Positions 11,135-22,647 are shown, counted from the stretch's first letter. The stretch: DNA of 64,000 nucleotides from Yponomeuta sedellus (GCA_934045075.1 OW203724.1:4365908-4429907); one strand, 5' to 3'. The notes: generated by a model from the letters alone, not told the origin. Translations and numbers: made by a program.

Positions 11135-11760
11135 AGTTCCCGCTTATATTGAAGACCAATGGAAACAGTTCAAACAAGAACTGCATTTGCTTGAAAATTT
11201 AAAAATACCTCGTCATGTAGGCATTTCTCAAACTCTTCCAAATATTACTCTTGTAGGATTTGCTGACGCGAGTGAAAAGTGTTACGGCGCTATTACGGTA
11301 TTACATTAGAGTTAGTAAAGATGATTATGATGAAGGTAAAGTCACACTTTTATGCTCCAAATCAAGAGTCGCCTCCCCGAAATATGTATCGCTTGCTAGA
11401 CTTGAACTTTGCGCAGCACTTTTGCTTTCAAGTCTGCTTGTGTGTGTCCGAGACCCTATAACGGAACGAACGCGTATTAACCGCATTGTCGCTATTACAG
11501 ACTCTATGGTGGCTCTATCATGAATTCGTGCGCCGCCGTACAAATTCAAAACTTTTGTTGCAAACCGCATTGCGGCCATTGATGAAAATGTTCCTGCTGA
11601 ACATTGGTCCCATGTCTCGGGAAAAGAGATCCCGCAGATATTATATCTCGTCCCGAGCCAATTAATAAACAATGAATTTTATTTCAATGGACCTTCTTGG
11701 CTATCTCTTCCTGTCAAGGAATGGCCAACCTCGAATTTCACAACTGGCATATTAGAGTCT
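11135..11760 (+). pseudogene. BEL/Pao pol: RNase H region, multiply frameshifted
   Basis: A tract in the third frame continues from RT ('VGFADASEKCYGA' near 11258-11296, the RNase H-like first Asp block). A switch near 11300 leads to 'LARLELCAALLLS' (about 11395). Stops at 11521-11523 and further frame changes follow. These are BEL/Pao RNase H and connection hallmarks, but no continuous frame remains. Confidence 0.8.
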
Positions 11761-13240
11761 GTGCTCCCTGAGGCTAAAACTGTATCTTTGCTTGTTACCT
11801 CGGAACAAGATGTACAAGACAATGCTATTTACGAACTCGCAAATAGGATATCTAACTGGAATAAACTTTTACACGCATGTGTTTATGTTCTCCGTTTTAT
11901 CAAAGTTTTACGAACGAAAGGTCTCATTTCAGTTATTGACTTAGAAAAGACAGAAAACTATATTATTTCTTGCTTTCAGAAGCGCCACTCTTTGAATATA
12001 AATGACAACGCTTTACTAAAACTAAACGCTTTTGTTGATGAAACTGGAATTGTCCGTGTAGGCGGTCGTTTAAGTCAATTGTTTTGCCCGCTAAAGATCG
12101 TATAGTTCATCTTATTGTAGATTATTATCACATCAAAATCTTACACGCTGGCCCTAGCCTATTATTAGCGTTGCTCAGACAAAATTTTTGGATACTTTCT
12201 GCACGAAATATGATACGTAAACGTTTCCAAAAATGCAACATTTGTTTTAAAACAAAGCCCTCCAATCCATTTCCCTTGATGGGTGATCTACCTCATTTTC
12301 GGGTGAGCGAAGTTATAAGCTTTGTTTTTACCGGTGTTGATTACGGCGGTCCTTTTTACGTTACTCCTTATCGTCGTCGCGGAGTAAAAGCTACGAAAGC
12401 CTATCTGTGTTTATTCATTTGTTTGACTACAAAAGCTCTTCATTTAGAGTTAGTCACCGATCCTAGCTCGGAAACATTTCTAATGGCGTTTAAACGTTTT
12501 ATTTCCAGAAGAGGACCTGTATTGCTTATTGTAAGTGATAGAGGAACCAATTTTATCGGTGCTAAACGAAAGCTTGATGAGCTTTATACATTCTTACAAA
12601 GTGAGGCTCATACCATATATATTGGCCAAAACATGATTTACGTATTCAATTTAAACGCAATCCGCCGCTAGCCCTCCATTTTGGAGGGATATGGGAGAGT
12701 AACATAAAATCTGTCAAATCTCGTCTCAATCGGGTGATAGGTAATCAAATCCTTACCTATGAGGAATTTAACACGATTCTTATTCAGATTGAAGGCTTAA
12801 TGAATAGTCGTCCTCTTTGTGTACTAAGTTCTGACCCTACGGAATTAACTGCATTAATGCCTTCACATTTTCTAAACGTTACTCCTTTAAAATACTTACC
12901 TGCCGAAGATTTTACCAATGTCCCAGATAACAGACTCAGTCGTTTTGACATGCTTTCGAAATTGGTACAATCTTACTGGCGCAGATGGAAACAGGAATAT
13001 TTAAGTTTACTCCAAGGCAGACAGAAATGGAATACTCCTTCAAAACCTGTAGAAAAGAATTGCATACTTAGTTATCATTCGCGAAGATAATTCGCCACCT
13101 TTACATTGGCCTCTTGGTATAATAGACGAACTCTACCCTGGTAGAGACGGAGTTATTCGTACTGTTAAAGTTAGAACGCAAACGGGTAGCTACGATTATG
13201 TGAGGCCTGTTGTTCGACTCTGTCCTTTGCCACTTCAGTA
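11761..13240 (+). pseudogene. BEL/Pao pol: integrase
   Basis: The zinc-binding HHCC region ('HLIVDYYHIKILHAG' ... 'CNIC') lies at about 12108-12245. The catalytic core has the first Asp in 'FTGVDYGGPF' and the second in 'SDRGTNFIGA'. The Glu ('FGGIWES') lies just past a frameshift near 12660. A frameshift near 12095 separates the N-terminal segment. The C-terminal beta-barrel motif 'LYPGRDGVIRTVKVRT' is in another frame at about 13129-13176, and the frame ends at about 13240. Integrase would insert the cDNA, but this copy is inactive. Confidence 0.87.
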
Positions 13241-13436
13241 AACACTTCAGTGACTACTACTTGTGTTATAGTTAATTTCATTTTTAATTTTAATTTATTT
13301 AAGGTTTTTTAATGTGTTCGCAAGCAAGTAATTAGACACTTGAAGCAATTATTAGTTCGTATTAATATGGAGAAATAATAATATTATTTGATTTTGTTTT
13401 GTGTTTTCTGAAGGCATACCTTCAGCCCGGGCAGCA

Positions 13437-13759
13437 TGTTAACGCCAGAGGTTGCATATTATGTACCTTCTTTTAATTTTTTCTTATTATTAATCTGTCT
13501 ACGTCTCGCTTGTCAGATTATTCTCGCTTCTTCTTCTCACTGACCGTGCACGAAACTATATATATTTTAACACGCTTAAAAATTACAAAAAAAATAGCTT
13601 TATCTAATATCGAACGGCCGTTCTTAGGGAATTAGTGCCAATAAACAATCTAATGTACGTCACACGGTGAGTCAAGCTCCCGTTGTTTCCATCGCCGTCG
13701 CCGCCCCTGAATTTGGTAAGCCGAATTAAGATTTTTCAGAACCACCCCTACCCTCATCA
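13437..13759 (+). repeat. 3' LTR of the BEL/Pao element
   Basis: It begins 'tgttaacgccagaggttgca', ends 'cctcatca' and is 323 bp long. It is followed directly by the 'gataa' duplication. Confidence 0.93.
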
Positions 13760-13764
13760 GATAA

Positions 13765-14316
13765 CATATTTTTTTAATCTCGGTACTGTCGAGATTCACC
13801 GATATCTCTATAGATCAATTATCTGGCGAAAACCCAGACCCCGGTCTTATCAGGCGAGAACTCTTCCGGCATTCCCTCTTCACGATGCAGCAGGCCAGAA
13901 TTTATTTCAGTGTTTTTTCTTGGCCCCTATTTCAACCATGGCACACATTTAAAAAAGATCTCATGACCATACTTTCAAGGGTATCGGCCGTATTAACATT
14001 ATATTAATATTGTATATGTGTCGCCGCCAACTGGTAAAATTTGCCGTCAAAACAACTGTCTAGGACATTCATTAAGCAGCGGCATGCAACTAAAGAACTG
14101 AAGGTCATTCAGCCGTGTTATTGAACAAACCTTTAAATAACCTGGCTGAAGGTGGCTATCCAAGTAGTCAGTACTAGACGGGGCGTCAGTTTTGCATACT
14201 TAATAAACAGTACTCACAGTACTCGCCACTTCTGTTTATCGGTGACCTTGGCAACTGCATGTTGGCCGTAATTTACTTCGGCAACTGCTCCGAAGCTGCG
14301 AGATGTGCAGCCGCTT
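13765..14316. other. Non-coding stretch
   Basis: No gene or known repeat recognised. Confidence 0.4.
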
Positions 14317-14612
14317 CGTTATCAACCCTTGTTTGTCCCCACTGTTGGGGCACGGGTCTCTTCCTGCATCGCAGGAAGGTTAGGCCATACTCCACCACGG
14401 GGGCCAAGTCCGGGTTGGTGGAGGATTGTAAGACAGTGGCGGGCCTTACTGTCAGAAGTTATCAAGCCGCCCATAAGGCCTCTGACATGGCTTAACGACT
14501 GCCATTATATGACAGCCGGCACCAACGGCTTAGCGTGCCTTGCGAAGCACGGAAGCGCTCGGAAAAATGCCCTAGCGGTAGTCACGGGACGCTCACCCAT
14601 CCTGTACCAGCC
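14317..14612 (-). mobile_element. 5S-type SINE, 5'-damaged copy
   Basis: The inverted copy begins with the tail ('cgttatcaacccttg') and runs through the body to the 5S-like box-C region ('gctcacccatcctg'). The first 60 or so bases of the consensus (compare 30440-30814) are replaced or highly diverged. Long open frames across it are shadows of the SINE. Confidence 0.8.
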
Positions 14613-15520
14613 CCTTCGCCCTTGCGTAAATAGGTGCTGCCAACCAAGCTCAACTCCACAGCTTCGGCTTGCTCAACCAGACTCAGTCGCTACGGCTTCT
14701 TATTCTTTGTTACAGCGGGCGGCAGCTGGCCTCCCTCCGCGTCTCCGATTTTATATATACTCTCTAGGAAGACAATCAGAACCACTTTGTGGAAATAGTG
14801 TGCGCTGAGTCAGTTTTCACATCATTTGAACCTATCAGCAACCGAATGGTGCCTGTTTTTAATTCATGTCATATTGACCAGTCGAAAGTATTCAGGAAGA
14901 AAAATCTGTCCCATCAGTTCAGTTTCAATCAAATATCATGGTTATCCTGCCAGAGCAGACGTAGGTGAAGCTCAGATTCATTAATCTGAGAGGTGAAGTA
15001 AAGCAGCTGTTGCGTTGATGCCCTCTTGAGTTATCTAATTCCACACTAAACGGCGCTCTTCATTCAGCTTTTACTAAAGAGGCTAGTTTTTGGTCAGCCA
15101 AGTGGTCAAACGTTTTAGACAATGCTGCTAATTTAAAGGCTAGCCGAAGCGTTGAATTTGAAGCCTGATTTAATGAATTGGCGAAATTTAAGTTTTCTGG
15201 TACTAAGCATTTCTAAGCTAAGCTGCGGACAGACAGAGACAGACAGACGGACTTGGCAAAACTTTACAGTTTTTTTCTTGTTTCTTATTAACTGTGAAAC
15301 CCTAAAAAGATCCAAACTATTTCGAAATTGTAAGTACCTACCTACCTATTTATTGAAAGCAGCGATACAAAATGTAAGTATCGAAAATAAATTTACCCTA
15401 TTACTGGGGCGAGCCGGTGCTACCTAACCAGTGCTACTAAAGAAAAATCAACCATAGTTATCTTGTGCAAAAAACAATAACTGATATAGATATCTTCTTT
15501 TCTTGCAATTTTTCTTCAGG
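14613..15520. other. Non-coding stretch with minor repeat traces
   Basis: No supportable gene. A 'gacagacagagacagacagacgg' type word (about 15228-15251) belongs to the abundant repeat best seen at 47548-48108. The rest is not recognised. Confidence 0.4.
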
Positions 15521-15780
15521 CTATATTAGTCCACTGCTGGACATACTCGTAGCTCTCCCCTAATGAGCGCCATAGCGCAAGGCTGTGCCATCATAGGGGG
15601 GTAATGCCCATAATCCCCACGCTGGGCATGCGGGTTGGGGATCGCAGTTTGGTGGAATTGTACTGCAGGGGGCGCTACTGCCCACCCCCTGGTTTGTGTC
15701 CCTTAGTCGCATTTCACGATACGTGCGGGAAGAATTTGGGTTGGTGCAATTCTCTAGGTCCACATCACGCAGCACAATAA
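15521..15780 (-). repeat. Interspersed lepidopteran repeat (copy 1)
   Basis: Shares long blocks with 32826-33118: 'ggggtaatgcccataatccc', 'cacgctgggcatgcgggttg' and 'tttgtgtcccttagtcgc'. A short related piece is at 3222-3292. It is probably a LINE/SINE 3' segment. Orientation is taken from the 'ccagcagtggac' tail and is uncertain. Confidence 0.65.
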
Positions 15781-16310
15781 CGCATTATAAAAGAGGATTT
15801 GTTTTTTTTTCCACCGGCGGTGCTATTTAGCACCGGGTAGCTAGATCATAAATAATGTATAAGAAAGATGTTCAGTACCCTATCATTTACTGACCACACA
15901 TGCTTTACTTCTCACGTGTCACCTTGGTGGCATAATCGCGATAATCGTCGGGCAGCAAGTTGCCATTGCGAATGTCAGCGGCGAACTGACCGACGCTTCG
16001 GCATTGACCGTGCTTCGCAGACCACGTTGTTATGTTCTGATCCACAGGAAGTCCACGGACGCTAAAACAAATGAGGGTAATGTGATTAAATTATTACTTA
16101 CTTTTGAATGTCATCAACCTGTCATATTTTTGTATGTTATATTAATCGCTGGATGGCGCGATATTAATTTGAGATACGCACATGCAATGAGGCTACCTAT
16201 TTAAAGTAATACTCCGTGTGAACCGATTTCAATAGGTTTTCGACATGAAAATAAAAATTCCTGCGAGTTTTCTTAGCCAGGACAGTGATGCAACCGTTTC
16301 CGATATAACT
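15781..16310. other. Non-coding stretch
   Basis: Nothing recognised. The two overlapping 65-codon frames at 15868-16204 have no motif. Confidence 0.4.
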
Positions 16311-16555
16311 TTGATTACACTGTGATTCGCAAGGCACGTTAAGCCGTTGGTGCCGGCTGTCATATAATGGCAGTCGTTAAGCCATGTCAGAGGCCATATG
16401 GGCGGCTTGATAACTTCTGACAGTAAGGCCCGCCACTGTCTTACAATCCTCCACCAACCCGGACTTGGCCCCCGTGGTGGAGTATGGCCTAAGCTTCCTG
16501 CGATGCAGGAAGGGATCCGTGCCCCAACAGTGGGGACATACAAGGGTTGATAACG
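16311..16555 (+). mobile_element. 5S-type SINE, 5'-truncated copy
   Basis: Contains 'ttcgcaaggcacgttaagcc' onward through the body and tail to 'acatacaagggttgataacg'. The 5S-like promoter head is missing. Confidence 0.85.
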
Positions 16556-16798
16556 AAACACTGAGATGTATTGTATAAGCGCTAAAATATCCGGTGGTAA
16601 CTCGTTAATTTCCGAGAAGCTAAAATAGCTCACTCTGTCCGAGCGCAGTACATTCGTGAAAACGCAGCTGAAATCACAATTATAGAGAATATATTTTAGA
16701 CGTCGACTTCGACTATACCTATAATATATATAGAGAAATAGAACAGGAAAAGAAAGTAAAAATTTTAAAGATTAATTGTTGATAGTTAATCCTAAAAT

Positions 16799-16975
16799 TT
16801 TCATAACCTATTTAGAGGCTAAAAAAACCATCCATGCCGGGACTCAAACCCGCGACCTCTGGCTAACCGTGCCAGATGTCGCGGGTTCGAGTCCCGGTAG
16901 TGGAGAATGACCTAACCTTCTTGCGATGCAGGAAGAGATTCGTGCCCCAGCAGTCGGGACGTACCAGGATTGTTA
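16799..16975. mobile_element. Head-to-head tRNA-like SINE pieces plus SINE tail
   Basis: 'cctatttagaggctaaaaa' and an inverted B-box-like block ('ccgggactcaaacccgcgac') are followed about 20 bp on by the direct block 'gtcgcgggttcgagtcccgg', making a hairpin at about 16837-16900. A 5S-SINE-type tail ('gatgcaggaagagattcgtg') follows. Confidence 0.65.
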
Positions 16976-18227
16976 TTTATCGATACTCCAAAAACTATGC
17001 ATTTCGGTCCTTTTATCGGCATAGTCAGCAGTTACATTAAGTCCTACATGAGCTGACAAAATGCAATTGAGGTTATAATTTTTTGCAGCAATTGTAAAAA
17101 AGAAGTTTCTCTATCTTTATCTTTTTTTATTATAAGTGATATCTAAATTGTGTTAGGTAACTTACATAAAACTTGTCTTTTTTTATTTCACTATCCAAGG
17201 AAAGGAAAATAATATTTATTGTACAGTCGACATCACGTCACTCAGCGAGGTAGCTTCTGTCGAGGTAAGGTAAAACTAGGTAATAACATTGAATTTTAAA
17301 TTCAATGTAATAATACCTATGCTACTCGTAGCTCCACAAACCGCTTTGCACCAAGAACAAAAAAAAATACCTAGTCTAACAATAATCTCCTGGGTTCTTA
17401 ACAAAATCATTCATCTATTGAGGTGTGTTCTTTGGTTCTAGAAGAATCATGTTATTTATTATAAATAACTCTGTAAATTATTCACTCATAAAATTATAAT
17501 TGTGTAACTACTTTAAAAAACTTTAATATTTAACTATGTATGAGTATCGCGAATCATTAAGAAATACAAATTTAAAAAATACACAAAATATTAAAAATAC
17601 TTTAATTTATTGTTGAATAACACCGATGCGGATAGCGAGGGACCGCGAAAGATGGCGTGATGGGGAAAAACGGAAAAACCCAGCAGAGGGCGGAGGTGGC
17701 GATGATAATACTGAATAACGCCTTTTGTCGTTTGTAGTTGTAGATGTAGATAAAAGTGAGCGATAGCAGGCTGTAAGTGACAAGGATTTTTTTATTGCGG
17801 GTTTTTACTTAGGTATACTTATATAAACTCAAACCACACATGTTTAAAAGATGCGGTTATAAATTTGTAGGCGACAATTCCATCTATTTAGACTATTAGT
17901 TTTGCAGACGTTAAATAAAAGAAACAGTTGAAAAATCATGATTCGAGTTTTCGAGAAGTCTTGGTTTGAAAAATTCGCCAACAACTGGTATCGCCTGTCG
18001 TATACGAAACCAATGACCCGCGGACACTCGGGCCGCGCGCCTCTCTGGCTGGCAACCAATGGTTCTAACAGATTCAAGTTTGTGTCGAAAACTCGATAAT
18101 TATTAAAAAGTGACTTTTTTAAAATCTACCTATCGTAGTCGTTAGCTATTGTTAAGTCACATTCATTTTGCTATGACTTTCAAATCACCCAAAATTCACG
18201 GTGTATACTTTTTTTAAATATCATGGT
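16976..18227. other. Long non-coding stretch
   Basis: AT-rich with no supportable gene. The 77-codon reverse frame at 17844-18077 has no recognised motif. Confidence 0.4.
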
Positions 18228-18231
18228 TTAA

Positions 18232-19519
18232 GGCCTGCGCAGGCGAGGGACTATCCCCCGGGTACTTTTTTGTCCGTCGATATAGATCTCTTATAAGTTG
18301 TACAGTTGACAGGGGGATGTTATATCCCCAAAACTGTTCACAAGCGCGTTGGAAGACATGTTTAAGACGCTGGACTGGAAAGGAAAGGGCATTAACATAA
18401 ATGGCGACTACATCTCACACCTGCGATTCGCAGATGACATGGTCTTAATGGCGGAGTAGCTAGAGGAGCTGAACCAGATGCTGATCGGCCTAGATTCAGC
18501 CTCGCGACGTGTCGGTCTGGGCATGAATTTGGATAAAACCAAAGTCATGATCAATAGCCACATTGATCCGGGACCGGTCGTCGTACAAGGTCACCTTCTC
18601 GAAACCGTTTCTGAATACACTTACCTCGGGGAGATTTTGCAGTTAGGTAAAAATAATTTCGAGAAGGAGACCAAGAGGAGGATAGCGTTTAGGAAACTAC
18701 GTCGAGTCTTCTCGTCATCCATACCGCAATGTTTGAAAACGAAAGTTTTCAACTAGTGCGTCCTACCTGATGACCTACGGAGCCGAGACATGGACACTCA
18801 CGAAAGGTCTGGTCCACCAGTTCAAAGGCGCTCAGCGAGCTATGGAGAGAGCTACTCGTATGCTCGGAGTTTCTCTGAAGGATAGGATTCGTAACTAGTG
18901 CATCCAACAGAGAACCAAAGTTATCGACATAGCTCAGAGAATCAGCAAGCTGAAGTGGCAGTGGGCTGGCCATTATCTCGCGAAGAACCGACAACCGTTG
19001 GAGTAAACGTGTTCTTGAGTGAAGACCGCGACTCGGCAAACGTAGTGTAGGACGCCCTTCGACCAGGTGGGATGACGATCTGCGAAAAACTGCCGGCAGA
19101 TGCGGCACTCATTAGGCGAGGGCTATGACCAGCAGTGGACTACATAATATAGCCTGAAGAAGAAGTTGTATTGAATAACGCACACGAAGGACCAAAAGTA
19201 CCCCGTACAAAAAGTCAAGAGACCGGACTGGACAAAAGTTCGGTGTTTTCTTTTAAAACCCCTTTTCTTTTTCAACTTCATGTAAATTACAACACAATGT
19301 TATCTCAGAATATTTGCTTCCATAGCGTACGCTTCACTCAATTTCCGGGGAACAAATGACCGCAAACCGTAGGCGTTGAGTCCGCGACAAGTAGGTACTC
19401 GGAGGACATTTTTTACGATTCCGGGACTTTTGTCCTTTGGGCCTTCAGTACGAGTAGAAAGAATCCTGAAACTAGCGAGAGCCACAAAAGGGGACAAAAG
19501 TCCCTCGTCTGCGCAGGCC
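18232..19519. mobile_element. Possible TIR-bounded (piggyBac-like) element enclosing an RTE fragment
   Basis: The left end 'ggcctgcgcaggcgagggac' is matched in inverse by the right end (19499-19519, 'gtctgcgcaggcc'), 20 of 21 bases by eye. The flanks are 'ttaa' (18228-18231) and 'ttta' (19520-19523), which would fit a mutated piggyBac-type TTAA target. The rightmost 297 bp (19223-19519) recur at 25968-26212. The middle is an RTE LINE fragment. No transposase is visible. Confidence 0.45.
18330..19162 (+). pseudogene. RTE-type LINE reverse-transcriptase 3' fragment
   Basis: An RT palm motif 'LRFADDMVLMAE' (about 18421-18456) is followed by an in-frame TAG at 18457-18459. Typical RTE-clade thumb and C-terminal blocks follow: 'YTYLGEILQLGK', 'KRRIAFRKLRRVF', then after a frameshift near 18770 'MTYGAETWTLTKGLV' and 'RISKLKWQWAGH'. 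It ends in 'agcctgaagaagaag', like an RTE tail. RTE elements encode an APE endonuclease and RT, but here only the 3' third survives and it is broken by at least three stops or shifts. Confidence 0.85.
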
Positions 19520-19523
19520 TTTA

Positions 19524-19946
19524 GCCTCTATAGTCGATACCAATAATGTGTGTTTTAGAATGCTACCAACCAACTTAGTTCCATGACCACGAGAGATTGG
19601 TCGCCGTGGTCCAAAACGCTAGTTTTTCTTCAAAGATTGACCTGGCTGAAGTTCATAGACGAGGCCGAGTGGACGACATATTCCACAATCAGTTTCGTTG
19701 AGTCTAGAAGTAGCTCAGCCCCTTTTAACACTTCTAACCGTCACACCCTCAAGATCGGCTGTCTCCAAGCCGTCGTATTTCAGCGTAAAGAAAAATTTTA
19801 CACAATATTTTGTTTTTATTATTTTCGTGCGATAGTTGGACTACTTGAAGGCAGGTACGGACACGGGGAGTGGCAGCTGCTCCAGTCCCCTGGCTACGTC
19901 CATGGTAGAAACGTATACCTGTTAGTTCGTGCTAAAATTCTGTTTA
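19524..19946. other. Non-coding stretch
   Basis: Nothing recognised. A 126-codon + strand frame (19583-19963) has no motif and runs into the solo LTR, so it is not called. Confidence 0.4.
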
Positions 19947-19950
19947 ATAC

Positions 19951-20748
19951 TGTTACGGGCTAGGGTTCTAGATCTGGAGGTAAAACGCCAATGACAACTT
20001 CTTAGAATTTATTCACGTAGGGTCTGGTCTGCAGGTCTTCACGACACGAAGTCCACACGTAGATTCCAATCGAAGTTCAATAGTATCGCTGAGGTCGTAG
20101 GTTATCGCTCGTATCGCAGGTATGTTCGCTCAAAGTTCACTCTTCGCTATTCCAAACGGAACTGACAGCGCGCCGCTTTTTTTTTAACCCTATAAAGGGC
20201 ATCCTCCGGAGGACACGGGGGAGGGAGGTGGTGAATGCTCATGCATAACAGCACGGACCCGGCCGTGCTGCCAATGTGGTACTCACAAGAAGTGCGCCTA
20301 CCCACTAAACACCACCTTGGGACTGGTTTTGGTCCTAAGGACCCCTAAACCCACATCGGGAGCGACCCCCTTCGAGGCCGAGGAGGGCGCACAGCGGAGC
20401 TCCCTAGCGGAGCGTCCACTTAGAAGAGTTTAAATTACAAAACTACTATGAAAGAGCAGTGTCCCCGCTAGGGGGGACACTGGCAGGGGAGGGACAGCGC
20501 GCCGGCGCGGCCGCTATTTATATCCGCCGGCAAGGGTTCTCGAACATTCGCGTACGTACCTACACTCGGTACACGCGGCAACGTCGCTCGAACAGTTTTC
20601 TGTCAAAGAGTTTTGAACCTTATTCCAGGGGACATACGAGTCATTATTGCTTGCAGCGTTTATTGTTTACCCAAACGCAGCATGCGGCGACTATTCGATA
20701 GGCTTCTAGCAGGCTCTATTCTAGATGGTTCGGGATAGGACCGCGACA
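19951..20748. mobile_element. Solo LTR of a gypsy-type retrotransposon
   Basis: It starts 'tgttacgggctagggttcta' and ends 'ggaccgcgaca', flanked by a perfect 4-bp duplication 'atac' (19947-19950 and 20749-20752). There is no internal coding region, so it is a solo LTR left by recombination. The start is shared with 44163 ('tgttacgggctagggttcta'). Length is 798 bp, of which 317 bp plus a 12-bp duplication are a nested insertion. Confidence 0.78.
20176..20492 (-). mobile_element. Nested retroposed insertion with 12-bp target duplication
   Basis: Flanked by 'gacagcgcgccg' on both sides (20164-20175 and 20493-20504). It starts with 'ctttttttttt', that is, a poly-A tail on the minus strand, as in target-primed reverse transcription. 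The body (317 bp, GC-rich, 'ggaggacacgggggagggag') is not recognised. Confidence 0.75.
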
Positions 20749-20752
20749 ATAC

Positions 20753-22080
20753 TTATCGTCACCTAGCCTACTCTAATTACTGACTATTAGAAACCTGAAA
20801 ACCATTTATAATTTTATTATAATCAAACCAAACTGAAACTTTATTACATTGTAGAAACAGCAGTATCTACCTCAAATACCTCCTCATATGTGTACTGTAA
20901 CAATAAGTACTTCTTTATAATAGTTGGCCGGCGCAGCCCTCCAGTCAAGTTTGAATTATTTTAAAGGATTTTTTTACTTTTTGTTTAGTTGACAGTCGTG
21001 TGGTCGTGTTGAGACCCGCAGCTAGCTTAGGGTTTCAATGAAAAAAGATAAAAAAAAAGTATTATTTCTAATTCAGCGTTTTAATAAGTAGATGCTACGA
21101 GTACATAGGTACTTTAAAAACGTTAGGGCTAGTTTCTGAATTGAGACTTTCGCTAAGTAAATAGTTTACTGTAGTGCTGTCTCTTCGATTCTTTCAGAAA
21201 AGAGCGTGACAGAACTATACTTATGTATTTACTTAGTGAAATTCTCAATTCAGAAACCTATTCGATCAATAAATATTTTTATTTTTGCATTTAATTAACT
21301 ATTTTTATAGAAGTACAGGATAAAATGTACCTATGTTATACAAATGTAAACAGGCCATAAAAGAGTATTATTTGTTTCTTGTTAACAACAGTTTATTCAC
21401 TAGGAAGAGCTGCTCTAGCCGTCTTCATCTACATTATACAGGACGCAGGTACTTCGGTAGACTTTATAATAGTTTACCTAGTAATCTACAACCTACCTAC
21501 TAGTCAATAATCAACGGACACGGACTTTGCGAACCTTGACATAGGTATAACCTGTGCATACACCGGTATTAGCGTTTTATATTCACACGGATATTAGAAG
21601 TTCTAGTACTATGCACCTGATGAATGTTAGCGAAGCGAAAAAGTCAGGATCGTAGCAAACTCTGGTGTACGTCTACCTCTCCGGTATAGTTACGCTACTT
21701 TATGATATACTATGATAATAATAATTTTTATTTGGTATTTACACAATTGAACAAACTTGTTTAACTTAAAACTAACATAAAAGCACCAAAAAGAAATCCT
21801 CTCAACTTGATACCGTAGCTGGGCAACGGCGTTAATTTTCAGCCGGTGCCTGAAAGCATACAAAAACTTAAAACTAATTTTGGTAGATATCTAAATTTAC
21901 ACGGCAATGTGTTTTATGGCCGCTGACTACAGGCTTTTTCAAATTATATCCAGACTTTGGAGTTTCTTCTTTTAATCACGAATCTTTTAATCACAGATAC
22001 ACTAAATAAATGTACTAGCTAGTTTATTAGTCTTCTACAGTTTTTAAAATCTTTAAAACTGGTGAGTTCAATAACTTTCG
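20753..22080. other. Non-coding stretch with a MITE and a repeat fragment
   Basis: No gene. It contains the MITE at 21131-21258 (separate entry) and a diverged copy of the 8281-8384 element at about 21610-21700. Confidence 0.4.
21131..21258. mobile_element. MITE with inverted ends (copy 1)
   Basis: Left 'agtttctgaattgagacttt' and right 'gaaattctcaattcagaaac' are inverted repeats around about 85 bp. A similar copy is at 26813-26938 and a single end is at 7067-7106. 'TA' flanks both sides of the core. No coding capacity. Confidence 0.75.
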
Positions 22081-22370
22081 AAGCGCTCGTGGCCGAGTGG
22101 AACCAAGTGATTGGAATAATCACTAAGGTAAAGCAACAACAAAGGCGGTCAGCTGGTGCTGGATGGGTGACCATCCCGTGACTACCGCTATTTTTCCGGC
22201 ATTTTTTCCGAGCGCCCGTGCTTCCGCGCAAGGCACGCTAAGCCGTATGTGCCGGCTGTTATGTAGTGGCCATGTCAGAAGCCTTATGGATGGCATGGTA
22301 ACTTCAGACAGAAAGGCCCGCCACTGTCTTACAATCCTCTACCAACTCGGACTTGGCCCCATTGGTGGAA
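22081..22370 (+). mobile_element. 5S-type SINE split by a LINE (5' part)
   Basis: The head reads 'aagcgctcgtggccgagtgg', then a 5S-like block ('aaagcaacaacaaaggcggt' and 'ggatgggtgaccatcccgtg'), then the SINE body to 'ggccccattggtgg'. There the (GAAAT)n tail of the LINE begins. The missing SINE 3' part appears to resume at about 25783 beyond the LINE. Confidence 0.8.
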
Positions 22371-22470
22371 ATGAAATGAAATGAAATGAAATGAAATGAA
22401 ATGAAATGAAATGAAATGAAATGAAATGAAATGAAATGAAATGAAATGAAATGAAATGAAATGAAATGAA
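22371..22470. repeat. (GAAAT)n pentanucleotide array, LINE 3' tail
   Basis: About 20 near-perfect units. They sit exactly at the 3' terminus of the minus-strand LINE (which reads 'gaataaaaccttttc' then (ATTTC)n), so this is the element's tail rather than an independent microsatellite. Confidence 0.92.
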
Positions 22471-22647
22471 AAGGTTTTATTCAAAGTAGCACAGAAACTG
22501 CGGCTTAATGAACGTTACAATTCAAACTAGGTGTCCATTTCAAAATCTAGATCATTTAGGAGAAAAAATGGACAAAAAAACTCCTAACTTAGTCTTTTCA
22601 AAAGTCCTTAATTAACATAGTTTACATAATTATTTTGAACATAGAAC

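Larger units (their letters stand above)
8972..13759 (+). mobile_element. BEL/Pao LTR retrotransposon, gag-less and decayed
   Basis: Two direct LTRs bound a pol remnant. They are flanked by a perfect 5-bp duplication 'gataa' (8967-8971 and 13760-13764), as expected for BEL/Pao integrase. The internal region is only about 4.1 kb. It starts in the C-terminal part of the protease and runs through RT (YMDD), RNase H and integrase, so gag and most of the protease are missing. Several frameshifts break the polyprotein. The LTRs differ at about seven bases and one indel over about 322 bp by eye, suggesting a fairly old insertion. Confidence 0.92.

Noticed and set aside
9585..13240. Host aspartic protease or integrase-like gene
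   Set aside because: Flanking LTRs, a 5-bp duplication and BEL/Pao domain order show it is a retroelement.
14305..14808. 167-codon + strand frame, with similar frames at 16229, 30463 and 48777
   Set aside because: They share the same peptide because they are translations of the 5S-type SINE, not a gene family.
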